A stretch of DNA of 21,332 bases from Gammaproteobacteria bacterium (lineage in GTDB: Bacteria; Pseudomonadota; Gammaproteobacteria; DAOWEP01). The DNA lies in NCBI GenBank assembly GCA_030638455.1, contig DAOWEP010000016.1:1-21332 (forward strand), written 5' to 3'. Each line of letters opens with the position of its first letter. The stretch's first letter is position 1. Positions 1 to 8,323 of this stretch are shown piece after piece. Position numbers and translations under genes: made by a program. The notes beneath the pieces are model-generated. The model was not told the origin of the DNA, made no database searches, and worked only from the letters and a program-made list of their open reading frames with translations.

Positions 1-37
1 ATTTTTTCTGGCTCATGTGATCTATTAAAGAGGGTTA

Positions 38-197
38 GGGAGCCTCTGATCAAGTCATGAAAGAAAATCTTGAGTCCAAAATATTCAACTTCTTCGTTGC
101 AAATCTTCGCAATAGCTGGTTATTACGTGCGATTTGCGCCTCGAATTTGAACATTTTGAATCTCAATCTTTTTAGCCCAGACTTAATCAGAGGTTCC
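38..197. mobile_element. MITE-like non-coding element with long imperfect terminal inverted repeats
   Basis: The left end GGGAGCCTCTGATCAAGTC (38-56) is mirrored by GACTTAATCAGAGGTTCC (180-197). The two ends, read as inverted repeats, differ at only a few positions. The inverted match continues inward with small gaps: the segment around 67-95 resembles the reverse complement of that around 152-178. The whole element can therefore fold as one long imperfect hairpin. A TTA trinucleotide lies directly outside each end (35-37 and 198-200) and looks like a target-site duplication. No open reading frame is present. The ends resemble those of IS5-type elements, so a small element mobilised in trans by such a transposase is the best reading. 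This family assignment is from memory and inferential. The element lies about 75 bases upstream of the permease gene and may separate it from its usual upstream partner. Confidence 0.6.
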
Positions 198-274
198 TTA
201 AATAGTTCTTAGGCTCAACAGTTATTTTCATGTTTATGTGGCATTTCAGCCTTCAATGTCCGAATATTGTTTAA

Positions 275-1855
275 ATGGGGATTAGAAGGTTTTCATTTTC
301 AGCAGGTATTGCGATGGTTGTCGTTCTTCTGGCAGCGATTCCGCTTATATATGTTGTTCACAGTAGTTTAAATCTAACCGTTCCACAGTGGTCCAATCTG
401 TGGAGTAGCCGTTTGCCCGAGCTCTTATGGAACACCCTGTCTCTTGCGGTGCTTGTCGCAATAGGTAGTTTTACACTTGGGGTTTCTGCGGCATGGTGGA
501 TTGCCAAACGCGATTTTGTTGGACGTCGGATTGCAATATGGCTAATGATCCTGCCACTCACGATACCAACCTATGTATTTGCGCATATCTATACGACCTT
601 ACTGGAAGAAGATGGCTGGCTGGGTCAATTATGGATAGCCTTGTTTGATAGTGCGCCACCTGACATTTTTAATGTAGGAGGTGTAGCGCTGGTGCTATCA
701 CTGGCCGGTTTTTCTTATGTGTTTCTACTGGTACGTACAGCGCTAATGTGCCCATCGCGCAGTCTGGAGGAGGCCGCACGTATGCAGGGTGCTAACCCAT
801 GGCAGGTATTCTGGCATGTTAATCTCCCGCTATTACGGCCAGCAATAGCGGCCGGACTCGCGCTGGTTGTATTGCATGTGCTTTCTGATTTTGGTGCGGT
901 AAGTATGCTGCGCTACCAGACCTTTACATTGAGTATCTATATGCAGATGAGCGGGCGCTTTGACTACAATGCTGCTGCCGGGCTGAGCCTTGTGCTGGTG
1001 TTGTTGAGCCTGACTTTTTTGTTGATAGAACGTGCGTTTCGTAGTCGACAGCGATATTACACATCAGCAGCAGCTCGGGGTGACACCGAGACTAAGCGGG
1101 CAACACCATTTCAGCAGTTTATGATCTGGCTATGGTTGGGTGTAATTGTGTTGTTCTCATTTTTGTTACCACTGGCATGGATGCTTTCATGGACATGGTC
1201 TGCAATACAAAATAGTGCGATTGATACCGAGTTCTGGGGGTATGCACTGAATTCCCTGATCGTGTCCATCAGTGTGGCCAGTATGGCGTTGTTAGTGGCC
1301 ATGCCGGTCGCCCTGTATCATGCACGTAAACATACTTTTTTTAGCCAGGTCTGTATCCATTTTTCCAGTATCGGCTTTGTATTGCCGGGGCCGGTGATAG
1401 CGCTTGGGGTAATGACTTTCCTGTTGGCACAATTACCATTGCTATACGGTACTCTGGTGGCCCTGGTGCTTGCACTGGTAATTCGTTTTCTGCCATTAGC
1501 AGTACAGTCACAGGAGGCGTCATTGCAGCAACTGACACCATCTATAGAACAGGCTGGTCGAATACTGGGGGCCGGGCCATTTGAAAACCTGCGGCGGGTG
1601 ATTTTACCCATGATCCGAAATGGAATGGTTGGTGCCTGGGTGCTGGTTTTTATAGATACATTGAAAGAGTTGCCGGCCACTTTATTGTTGAGGCCAACAG
1701 GGTTTGATACCTTGCCAGTGCGTATCTGGATAGAGGCCAGTGAAGAGATGCTGGAGCTGGCGGCACCGGCCGCATTAATGATTATGGTCGGTACCCTGCC
1801 TGTATTGTGGTTAATGATGCGGTCTTCAGCTACAGCAAATGGTGGAAGCCATTAG
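275..1855 (+). CDS. Two-domain ferric iron ABC transporter permease (FbpB/HitB type)
   Basis: This is an inner-membrane permease of an Fe(III) ABC importer, which passes iron from a periplasmic binding protein into the cytoplasm using a partner ATPase. The 526-aa protein is very hydrophobic and is built as two permease halves of about six helices each. Each half carries the cytoplasmic EAA loop that docks on the ATPase: EEAARMQGANPW near residues 165-176 and EQAGRILGAGPF near 425-436. The second is followed by KELPATLLLRP, typical of the Fe(III) permease family. A stop codon immediately precedes the ATG at 275, so this is the earliest start; an internal ATG at 314 would also leave the first helix intact. 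No convincing Shine-Dalgarno is seen before either. The binding protein and ATPase genes are not in the window. Family confidence is high; the exact substrate (iron versus another ion) is inferred. Confidence 0.88.
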   Translation: MGIRRFSFSAGIAMVVVLLAAIPLIYVVHSSLNLTVPQWSNLWSSRLPELLWNTLSLAVLVAIGSFTLGVSAAWWIAKRDFVGRRIAIWLMILPLTIPTYVFAHIYTTLLEEDGWLGQLWIALFDSAPPDIFNVGGVALVLSLAGFSYVFLLVRTALMCPSRSLEEAARMQGANPWQVFWHVNLPLLRPAIAAGLALVVLHVLSDFGAVSMLRYQTFTLSIYMQMSGRFDYNAAAGLSLVLVLLSLTFLLIERAFRSRQRYYTSAAARGDTETKRATPFQQFMIWLWLGVIVLFSFLLPLAWMLSWTWSAIQNSAIDTEFWGYALNSLIVSISVASMALLVAMPVALYHARKHTFFSQVCIHFSSIGFVLPGPVIALGVMTFLLAQLPLLYGTLVALVLALVIRFLPLAVQSQEASLQQLTPSIEQAGRILGAGPFENLRRVILPMIRNGMVGAWVLVFIDTLKELPATLLLRPTGFDTLPVRIWIEASEEMLELAAPAALMIMVGTLPVLWLMMRSSATANGGSH

Positions 1856-1980
1856 TTGTTTGGTTGTTCTTATCGCGACATTTCACAACTCACTGATAAT
1901 ATTTAATATTACTCACAAGCCCCACAGGACTTGGCTTTCAAACTGGCTGCGGTTATAGTGTCGCCTCGACAATTTGCTCC

Positions 1981-2185
1981 TGCGGGAGAGACTCTGCCTT
2001 GAGGCAGAGCGCCGAAGGCGCAACATCGCTCGGAAACGCTCAGGCAAAAGAACCGCAAGAAGAAGTTGACTCTGGAGAGAGATCTGCAAATTCGGTTTGT
2101 TCAGATCCACCGAAGGGGAAGAAATACAAATATCTTTCAGATTATCAACATTGTATTTCAATCTCTCAGGTTACAGGACAGAGGG
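1981..2185 (+). promoter_or_regulatory. Tandem glycine riboswitch (two aptamers) upstream of gcvT
   Basis: Two glycine aptamers lie in series. Aptamer 1 (1981-2057) is closed by TGCGG/CCGCA and contains GGGAGAGACT, a GC-rich hairpin, GCCGAAGGCGCAAC and CTCAGGCAAAAGAACCG. Aptamer 2 (about 2070-2183) is closed by CTCT/AGAG and contains GGAGAGA, CACCGAAGGGG and CTCTCAGGTTACAGGACAGAGG. These are the conserved features of the class, and the position upstream of glycine cleavage genes is the usual one. Glycine normally turns such switches on, so that excess glycine induces its own breakdown. AT-rich sequence at about 1897-1909 could hold a -10 box, but no good -35 accompanies it. The 1856-1980 stretch has no gene. 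Confidence 0.93.
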
Positions 2186-2228
2186 GCGGTGGTAGACCAT
2201 AGATGAGGTCAGCCGCCGCCCTTTTTTT
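2184..2228 (+). terminator. Intrinsic terminator, expression platform of the glycine riboswitch
   Basis: GGGCGGTGGT (2184 onward) pairs with GCCGCCGCCC (2212-2221) to make a strong stem of about ten pairs, counting two G-U pairs, followed by seven T residues. It sits directly after aptamer 2. The AGAG at 2180-2183, which closes aptamer 2, could instead pair with the first T residues and lengthen the terminator stem. Glycine-stabilised P1 would then weaken the terminator, which fits an ON switch. That mechanism is an inference from the pairing. Confidence 0.85.
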
Positions 2229-2375
2229 ATGGATAAAAGTTTATGGATAAGTGTTTATGGTCGAGTACTAAAGACGCTTTAAGGATATTGTATTTAATGC
2301 CTGTTCTAAATATGAAACGGGTCTTAATGCGAAACAGACTTTTCTAATAATAAATGAATAAATAATAGGTGAGCA
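2229..2375 (+). other. Leader between riboswitch terminator and gcvT
   Basis: This is untranslated sequence transcribed only on read-through. It begins with a short direct repeat, TTTATGGATAA twice plus a partial third copy (2226-2260). It ends in an AT-rich stretch with the ribosome binding site AGGTGA just before the gcvT ATG. No gene was seen. Confidence 0.5.
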
Positions 2376-3473
2376 ATGGGTAAACATACCCCTATATACA
2401 ATGATCATGTGGCAATGGGTGCCAAGATGGTAGATTTCTCTGGTTGGGAAATGCCAATCCATTATGGTTCACAGGTTGATGAACATCATCAGGTACGAAA
2501 AGACGTGGGGATGTTTGATGTCTCTCATATGACAGTGGTTGATCTGCAAGGAGATGACTGTCGTCCATTTCTTCAGTATTTATTAGCCAATAATATCGAC
2601 CGATTAAAAGATGCTGGCAAGGCGTTATACACCTGCATGTTGAATGAAAGTGGTGGCGTGATAGATGACCTGATTGTTTATTACATGAGCGACAACTGGT
2701 TTCGTCTGGTGGTAAATGCGGCCACTCGTGAAAAAGACGTTGCCTGGATAAAAAAACAGGCGGCCAAATTCTCGGTTCAGGTTACCGAACAAGAGGATCT
2801 GGCCATGATTGCTGTGCAGGGCCCGAATGCATGCGACAAGTTATGCGCAATACTGGATGAGGATAGTTGTGCGGTTATAAGAGACTTGGCGCCATTTTAT
2901 GCGGTTGAAAGTGGTGACCTGTTTATCGGGCATACTGGTTATACAGGGGAAGATGGATTTGAACTTATCCTGCCTTCAGATCAGGCATCAGGATTCTGGC
3001 AAAAGCTGCACCAACAGGGTGTTCCACCAATAGGGCTTGGAGCCAGAGATACTCTCCGCCTGGAGGCAGGAATGAACCTGTATGGAACAGATATGGATGA
3101 GGATACCACCCCACTTGAGTCAGGTCTTGGCTGGACAGTAGCCTGGGAGCCGAAAGACCGTGATTTTATTGGTCGGGCAGCACTGGAACGCCAGCGTGAA
3201 GCATCACCCGAGCGTAAGCTGGTTGGCCTTGTTCTGGCAGGGCGTGGAGTATTGCGCAACCATCAGAAGGTCGTGGTCTCAGGGGTAGGTGAAGGCGAGA
3301 TAACCAGCGGCAGTTTTTCCCCTACCTTAGGAAAGGCAATAGCCTTTGCCCGAGTACCTGTCGGTATAGAGTCAGACTGTAGTGTAGATGTACGTGGCAA
3401 GCTATTACCTGCAAAGGTAGTAAAGGCACCCTTTGTACGTAATGGAAAGTCTTGTTTGCCGGAAATGGTTTAA
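2376..3473 (+). CDS. gcvT: Glycine cleavage system T protein (aminomethyltransferase)
   Basis: GcvT takes the aminomethyl group held on lipoylated GcvH, releases ammonia and transfers the one-carbon unit to tetrahydrofolate, giving 5,10-methylene-THF. The 365-aa length is normal. The N-terminus (MGKHTPIYNDHVAMGAKMVDF, VDLQGDD) and the motif GGVIDDLIVYY are diagnostic; D97/D98 in that motif correspond to the catalytic aspartate region. HTGYTGEDGFE and GLGARDTLRLEAGMNLYG are further conserved folate-site and core blocks. The C-terminal region (RGVLRNHQKV, GEITSGSFSPTLGKAIAFARVP) is the typical barrel domain. The start is supported by AGGTGA six bases or fewer upstream of the ATG. It is the first gene after the riboswitch, with gcvH 85 bases downstream. 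Nothing is truncated. Confidence 0.97.
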   Translation: MGKHTPIYNDHVAMGAKMVDFSGWEMPIHYGSQVDEHHQVRKDVGMFDVSHMTVVDLQGDDCRPFLQYLLANNIDRLKDAGKALYTCMLNESGGVIDDLIVYYMSDNWFRLVVNAATREKDVAWIKKQAAKFSVQVTEQEDLAMIAVQGPNACDKLCAILDEDSCAVIRDLAPFYAVESGDLFIGHTGYTGEDGFELILPSDQASGFWQKLHQQGVPPIGLGARDTLRLEAGMNLYGTDMDEDTTPLESGLGWTVAWEPKDRDFIGRAALERQREASPERKLVGLVLAGRGVLRNHQKVVVSGVGEGEITSGSFSPTLGKAIAFARVPVGIESDCSVDVRGKLLPAKVVKAPFVRNGKSCLPEMV

Positions 3474-3558
3474 TTCACTTTTGAACAATTTTTCAACTTT
3501 ATTTCATGAAACGCTATTTGTTTCTATGTAAATACAAGGAAATAAAAGAGAGGAAAGT

Positions 3559-3954
3559 ATGAGTAATGTACCTGTTGAACTGAAATATACCAAAGATCAT
3601 GAATGGGTCAGGGTGATGGACGATGGTAATCTGATGGTAGGGATTACAGAGCATGCGCAGGATTTGTTGGGCGATATGGTGTTTATAGAAACCCCGGAGG
3701 CCGGCGGCAAGTTTGAGCCAGGACAAGAGGTTGCTGTAGTAGAATCAGTAAAGGCAGCATCTGATGTTTATTGTCCAGTAGCAGGTGAGATAATTGAGGG
3801 TAATGAAGCTCTGGCCGATGCACCTGAAACCGTTAATTCCGAACCGTTTGAAGGAGGCTGGTTATTCAAGCTTAAGCCTGATGACGCTTCATCAATAGAT
3901 GATCTGATGGATGCTGATGCCTATCAAGAGTTATTGGCCTCTGAAGAACATTAA
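3559..3954 (+). CDS. gcvH: Glycine cleavage system H protein (lipoyl carrier)
   Basis: GcvH is the lipoylated carrier that shuttles the aminomethyl intermediate between the P and T proteins and is reoxidised by lipoamide dehydrogenase. The 131-aa protein begins MSNVPVELKYTKDHEWV, the usual GcvH start. The lipoylation motif VVESVKAASDVY places the modified lysine at K65. The C-terminal helix region (LMDADAYQELLASEEH) is complete. A ribosome binding site GAGAGGAAAG precedes the ATG. Placement between gcvT and gcvPA argues for a true GcvH and against the GcvH-like LbpA of the sHdr sulfur pathway, whose genes normally lie beside hdr genes. The gene ends 132 bases before gcvPA; that gap contains a short GATT-rich repeat (about 4050-4070) but no gene. 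Confidence 0.96.
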   Translation: MSNVPVELKYTKDHEWVRVMDDGNLMVGITEHAQDLLGDMVFIETPEAGGKFEPGQEVAVVESVKAASDVYCPVAGEIIEGNEALADAPETVNSEPFEGGWLFKLKPDDASSIDDLMDADAYQELLASEEH

Positions 3955-4086
3955 GACGTTTCCAGATTTGCAGTTTATATAAATAAAGGATGCGTAATTC
4001 ATAAACCCTGTTCATAGATCTTGGGTGCACTAAATACAGTGTGACCTTGGTTGATTGATTAATTGATTGTTTGTATGTGAGTACTT

Positions 4087-5481
4087 ATGCCGTTTATTCC
4101 CCATACTGAGAAAGAAGTTAAAGAAATGCTGGATGCCATTGGTGTGTCTAGCATTGAAGATCTGTTTGATGAAATTCCGCCCGAGTTGAAAGCTGTTTCG
4201 ATAGATGCTGTGCCTTCAACTCAAAGTGAAATGGACGTTTCACGTCTGATGATGGAACGTGCCGAGGAGGATGGCCGTCAATTATCATTTATTGGTGCAG
4301 GAGCATATGAGCATCATATCCCGGCAGCCGTATGGGAGCTGACAACGCGTGGTGAGTTCTATACCGCCTACACACCTTATCAGGCAGAGGCCAGCCAGGG
4401 TACTTTACAATTGTTGTACGAATATCAAACTATGATGTCCAGGTTGAATGGGTTGGATGTTTCCAATGCCTCTTTATATGACGGGGCCTCTGGACTTGCA
4501 GAAGCGGTATTGATGGCCGTACGAGCCAATCGAAAATCAAAATCCAAAAAAATCCTGATGCCAAAAACCGTGCATCCGCATTATCGTAAAACGGTAGAGG
4601 CTATTGTAAATAAGCAGGATATCAAGCTGGAAATCCTGGATTATGATGCCACAGGCGGGCATTTATCCCCGGAGCAACTTCCGCAGTCACCGGGTGATTT
4701 CGCGGCGCTGGTTATCCCACAACCTAATTTTTTCGGTGTGATGGAAGATGTGGATATGTTGACCGACTGGGCGCATAGTCATGGTGCGCTGGTAATAGCG
4801 GTTGTGAACCCGATAGCATTGGCCTTGTTACAACCACCCGGTGAGTGGGGCGAGAATGGTGCGGATATTGCCTGTGGTGAAGGACAGCCTCTGGGTATAC
4901 CACTTTCTTCTGGTGGTCCCTATTATGGTTTTATGTGTTGCAAGCAGGCATTAGTTCGGCAAATGCCAGGCAGGATAATTGGCAAGACCCTTGATATGGA
5001 TGGTAAGCCTGGTTATACACTTACACTTCAGGCACGTGAGCAACATATCCGTCGTTCAAAGGCGACTTCTAATATCTGCACCAACCAGGGTCTGATGATT
5101 ACCGCATCCACTATTCATATGGCAATACTTGGCGCACATGGTCTGGAAGAGGCGGCAGCTACATCTAATGAAAACACCAATACATTAATCGACAAACTGA
5201 CAGCATTGCCGGGCGTGGAAAAGGTATTTGAAAGGCCAGTATTTCATGAGGCGGTATTAAAATTTGATACCCCATTAAAGGATGTACTAAGGGCGTTAAA
5301 TGCACAGAACCTTATAGGTGGTTACTCACTTGAGGACGAGTATCCGGAGCTGGATAATGCCTTGCTGGTTTGTGCAACTGAAACCAAAACACAGGCAGAT
5401 ATAGATACCTATGTAAATCATCTGGAACGTATCCTGTCCAAACAGGAAACAGTTAAATGCCCTGTTTCACCTAAGATTTAA
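4087..5481 (+). CDS. gcvPA: Glycine dehydrogenase (decarboxylating) subunit 1, GcvPA
   Basis: This is the N-terminal half-protein of the P protein, which decarboxylates glycine with PLP and loads the aminomethyl group on GcvH. In this organism P is split into two genes (A and B) that form a heteromeric enzyme; this subunit supports the fold and partner contacts and lacks the PLP lysine. The 464-aa length is normal for the two-gene form. The start MPFIPHTEKEVKEMLDAIGV is canonical. Further family blocks are FIGAGAYEHHIPAAVWELTTRGEF, YTPYQAEASQGTLQLLYEYQ, NASLYDGASGLAEA, SSGGPYYGFM and REQHIRRSKATSNICTNQ. Only a weak GTGAG lies five bases before the ATG, so efficient translation may depend on operon context. 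Confidence 0.96.
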   Translation: MPFIPHTEKEVKEMLDAIGVSSIEDLFDEIPPELKAVSIDAVPSTQSEMDVSRLMMERAEEDGRQLSFIGAGAYEHHIPAAVWELTTRGEFYTAYTPYQAEASQGTLQLLYEYQTMMSRLNGLDVSNASLYDGASGLAEAVLMAVRANRKSKSKKILMPKTVHPHYRKTVEAIVNKQDIKLEILDYDATGGHLSPEQLPQSPGDFAALVIPQPNFFGVMEDVDMLTDWAHSHGALVIAVVNPIALALLQPPGEWGENGADIACGEGQPLGIPLSSGGPYYGFMCCKQALVRQMPGRIIGKTLDMDGKPGYTLTLQAREQHIRRSKATSNICTNQGLMITASTIHMAILGAHGLEEAAATSNENTNTLIDKLTALPGVEKVFERPVFHEAVLKFDTPLKDVLRALNAQNLIGGYSLEDEYPELDNALLVCATETKTQADIDTYVNHLERILSKQETVKCPVSPKI

Positions 5482-5537
5482 TAAACAGTTTAATGAGAAA
5501 CTGATTTAATCAGAAAAAGATATAGCGAGTACTAGAA

Positions 5538-6983
5538 ATGTTGATATTTGAGCAGTCAAAAGCAGGCCGAAAAGACGGCCCTGGAAAACGGAAGAAAAAA
5601 CAGGGTTCAGCAATACCGAAAAATTTTTTGCGTAAGCAAAGTGCCGGGTTACCTGAAGTATCTGAATTACAGGCAGTAAGACACTATACTCGCCTTTCTC
5701 AAAAGAACTTTTCGATTGACACCCACTTTTACCCGCTGGGTTCCTGTACGATGAAATATAACCCGCGTGCCTGTAACAGTCTGGCCATGCTGCCCGGATT
5801 TCTGAATCGCCATCCATTGAGCCCGGACATGTTTGGCCAGGGTGTAATGGCCTGCTTGTACGAGTTGCAGGAAATGCTTAAAGAAGTAACAGGGATGAAT
5901 GCAGTTTCGTTAACCCCAGCCGCTGGTGCACAAGGTGAGTTCGCCGGAATGGCTATGATCCGTGCATATCATGATGCGCAGGGCGATACGGCCAGGACAG
6001 AAGTGCTGGTGCCGGATGCGGCACATGGTACTAACCCGGCTTCGGCTGTAATGTGCGGATATACCGTTCGTGAAATACCAACCTCATCGAATGGAGATGT
6101 GGATGTAGATGAGCTTAAGAAGGTGGTTGGTCCGCAGACAGCAGGTTTAATGCTCACCAATCCTTCAACGGTGGGTGTGTTTGATCGTAATATCCAGGAA
6201 ATTTCCTCAACAGTACACAAGGCAGGAGGTCTGCTGTATTACGATGGCGCTAATCTGAATGCAATCCTGGGAAAGGTACGTCCGGGAGATATGGGCTTTG
6301 ATGTAATTCATATGAACCTGCATAAAACCTTTTCTACGCCACATGGCGGGGGCGGGCCGGGTGCCGGGCCAGTAGGTGTTAGTGAGCGCTTGACTCCGTT
6401 TTTACCTGTGCCTATGGTGGCACATGATGGTGATGAATACCGCTGGCTGACAGAAAAAGACTGCCCGCAAACGATTGGTCGGTTGTCTGCGTTTATGGGG
6501 AATACAGGAGTGCTGTTGCGCGCATATGTCTATGCCCGGTTGCTGGGCAAGGAAGGCATGATCCGGGTATCGGAATATTCGACCCTGAATGCAAATTATA
6601 TGATGGCAGAAATGAAGAAGAAAGGATTTGATCTGGCTTATCCTGATCGCAGGGCAACACATGAGTTTATAGTGACCATGAAGCGACAAGCCAAGGAGCT
6701 TGGTACCAATACAATGGATTTTGCCAAACGCTTGCTGGATTATGGATTCCATGCACCGACAACCTATTTTCCGCTATTGATACCGGAATGTTTGTTGATA
6801 GAGCCTACAGAAACAGAAGATAAAGACACGCTTGATGCATTTATAGATACCATGGAAAAAATTCTTAAGGAAGCACAGGAAAATCCAGAGCAATTAAAGG
6901 ATGCGCCGCATACATTGCCAGTTAGAAGACTGGATGATGTTCGGGCCGCAAGGGAACTGGATCTGGCCTGGAAGGCAGAATAG
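5538..6983 (+). CDS. gcvPB: Glycine dehydrogenase (decarboxylating) subunit 2, GcvPB
   Basis: This is the catalytic, PLP-binding half of the P protein, partnering GcvPA. The 481-aa protein starts MLIFEQSKAGRK, as in the family. SIDTHFYPLGSCTMKYNPR and LTPAAGAQGEFAGM are conserved, as is the histidine/asparagine block AAHGTNPASA. The PLP-linked lysine is K263 in NLHKTF, followed by the glycine-rich loop STPHGGGGPGAGPVGV. The C-terminus (FIDTMEKILKEA ... PVRRLDDVRAARELDL) is complete. The gap from gcvPA is 56 bases. The next gene, dgkA, begins about ten bases after the stop, consistent with one transcript. No strong Shine-Dalgarno is visible before the ATG at 5538; the start rests on family conservation. 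Confidence 0.96.
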   Translation: MLIFEQSKAGRKDGPGKRKKKQGSAIPKNFLRKQSAGLPEVSELQAVRHYTRLSQKNFSIDTHFYPLGSCTMKYNPRACNSLAMLPGFLNRHPLSPDMFGQGVMACLYELQEMLKEVTGMNAVSLTPAAGAQGEFAGMAMIRAYHDAQGDTARTEVLVPDAAHGTNPASAVMCGYTVREIPTSSNGDVDVDELKKVVGPQTAGLMLTNPSTVGVFDRNIQEISSTVHKAGGLLYYDGANLNAILGKVRPGDMGFDVIHMNLHKTFSTPHGGGGPGAGPVGVSERLTPFLPVPMVAHDGDEYRWLTEKDCPQTIGRLSAFMGNTGVLLRAYVYARLLGKEGMIRVSEYSTLNANYMMAEMKKKGFDLAYPDRRATHEFIVTMKRQAKELGTNTMDFAKRLLDYGFHAPTTYFPLLIPECLLIEPTETEDKDTLDAFIDTMEKILKEAQENPEQLKDAPHTLPVRRLDDVRAARELDLAWKAE

Positions 6984-6992
6984 AGAATAACG

Positions 6993-7361
6993 GTGGCAAA
7001 TCGAAATCAGGGTTTTATGCGTATCGTATATGCCGCTGGTTATTCATGGCAGGGTCTGCGCGCAGCCTGGAAAAATGAGGCAGCGTTTCGTCAGGAGCTC
7101 ATGCTATTTATTATTCTCGCGCCGGTAGGTTATTGGCTGGGAGAGACCGGTGTTGAAAGGGCGATATTAATTGGCAGCCTGATGCTGGTATTGATCGTTG
7201 AAATTCTGAATTCGGCGATTGAGGCTGTGGTCGACAGGTTCGGCGAAGAACAGCATGAGCTGAGTGGTCGAGCAAAGGACATGGGATCTGCGGCTGTTTT
7301 CTTGTCGCTGCTAGCTGTTCTCGTTATGTGGCCATTGATTCTTTGTGAAAAATTCTTTTGA
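6993..7361 (+). CDS. dgkA: Diacylglycerol kinase, integral membrane DgkA type (GTG start)
   Basis: DgkA phosphorylates diacylglycerol to phosphatidic acid in the inner membrane, recycling the diacylglycerol left by periplasmic glucan or headgroup transfer reactions. At 122 aa it matches the usual DgkA length and has three membrane helices. The catalytic/metal region EILNSAIEAVVDRFGEEQHELSGRAKDMGSAAV is present, as is the upstream amphipathic block with NEAAFRQEL. The start is GTG at 6993, giving MANRNQGFMRIV; an ATG at 7017 would shorten the N-terminal surface helix. It follows gcvPB after about ten bases and precedes the PfkB gene by 29, so it is probably cotranscribed with the glycine genes. 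The LTA-synthase-like enzyme further along would generate diacylglycerol if it uses phosphatidylglycerol; that link is an inference. Confidence 0.93.
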   Translation: MANRNQGFMRIVYAAGYSWQGLRAAWKNEAAFRQELMLFIILAPVGYWLGETGVERAILIGSLMLVLIVEILNSAIEAVVDRFGEEQHELSGRAKDMGSAAVFLSLLAVLVMWPLILCEKFF

Positions 7362-7390
7362 AGAAGAAGTCTAAACATTAGGGAGTATCC

Positions 7391-8323
7391 ATGAGTGCAT
7401 TAATCTGCGGTTCCTTTGCCTATGACACCATTATGGTGTTTCATGATCAATTCAAGAATCATATTTTGCCAGACAAGGTACACATGCTGAATGTATCTTT
7501 TCTTGTTCCTGATATGCGCAGGGAATTTGGTGGATGTGCCGGGAATATTGCCTATGGTTTAAATCTGTTGGGAGGCAAGGGGTTGCCGATGGCCACAGTA
7601 GGTATCGATTTTTCGCCATATGCAGACTGGATGGATCAGTGCGGTGTTGACCGTAGACATTTAAAAGTGGTTGAGGGAGCCTATACCGCGCAGGCATATA
7701 TCACTACGGATATGGATGATAACCAGATTACCGCTTTCCATCCTGGGGCTATGAGCTTTGCGCATGAAAATATGGTAGGCGATGCAGGCGATACAACACT
7801 GGGGATTGTATCGCCCGATGGACGCGAAGGTATGATCGAGCACGCATTACAATTTGCAGAGGCGAACATTCCTTTTATTTTTGATCCTGGTCAGGGCCTG
7901 CCGATGTTTGACGGGGATGACCTGTTGCGTTTTATCGAGCAGGCAACCTGGGTAACGGTTAACGATTATGAGGCGCAGCTTTTGCAGGAGCGTACATCGT
8001 TATCTGCACATGAGATTGCAGAGCGGGTAGAGGCATTGATTATCACCCGCGGTGGCGATGGTTCACTGGTGTATACATCTGAGAAACGTATTGAAATACC
8101 GACAGCCAAAGCTTCTGTACTTGCAGACCCGACAGGATGTGGTGATGCCTATCGCGCAGGTTTGTTATATGGTTTGATGAATGAGTTGGACTGGGATAGC
8201 ACAGGGCGGGTGGCTGCATTAATGGGTGCTATCAAGATTGAACAGCACGGAACCCAGAATCATACGTTTACCATGGACGAATTTAATGACCGCTTCAAGG
8301 ACAGTTTTGGCTATTGCCTGTAG
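7391..8323 (+). CDS. PfkB-family carbohydrate/nucleoside kinase
   Basis: This is a ribokinase-fold kinase that phosphorylates a sugar or nucleoside hydroxyl with ATP; the substrate cannot be fixed from sequence. The 310-aa protein begins ALICGSFAYDTIM, the PfkB N-terminal strand. GGCAGNIAYGLNLLGG (around 48-63) is the first PfkB signature. DPTGCGDAYRAGLLYG (D246-G261) is the second, with catalytic base D252 in a GCGD variant of the common GAGD. TVNDYEAQLL and ITRGGDGSLVY are further family blocks. Its overall look recalls the adenosine kinase/fructokinase branch. GGGAG lies eight bases or so before the ATG. It ends the run of plus-strand genes begun by gcvT and may share the glycine-controlled transcript. 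The family is secure; adenosine kinase-like activity is only one possibility. Confidence 0.88.
   Translation: MSALICGSFAYDTIMVFHDQFKNHILPDKVHMLNVSFLVPDMRREFGGCAGNIAYGLNLLGGKGLPMATVGIDFSPYADWMDQCGVDRRHLKVVEGAYTAQAYITTDMDDNQITAFHPGAMSFAHENMVGDAGDTTLGIVSPDGREGMIEHALQFAEANIPFIFDPGQGLPMFDGDDLLRFIEQATWVTVNDYEAQLLQERTSLSAHEIAERVEALIITRGGDGSLVYTSEKRIEIPTAKASVLADPTGCGDAYRAGLLYGLMNELDWDSTGRVAALMGAIKIEQHGTQNHTFTMDEFNDRFKDSFGYCL

Noticed and set aside
1998..2202. Open frames across the riboswitch on both strands
   Set aside because: They translate structured RNA sequence with no protein resemblance; the riboswitch explains the region.
3559..3954. GcvH could be the LbpA lipoate carrier of the sHdr sulfur-oxidation pathway
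   Set aside because: It sits inside a complete gcvT-H-PA-PB order behind a glycine riboswitch, and no hdr-like genes are nearby.
4050..4070. GATT-rich short repeat before gcvPA
   Set aside because: Only a few short units with no hairpin or motif; typical of low-complexity AT-rich spacer.
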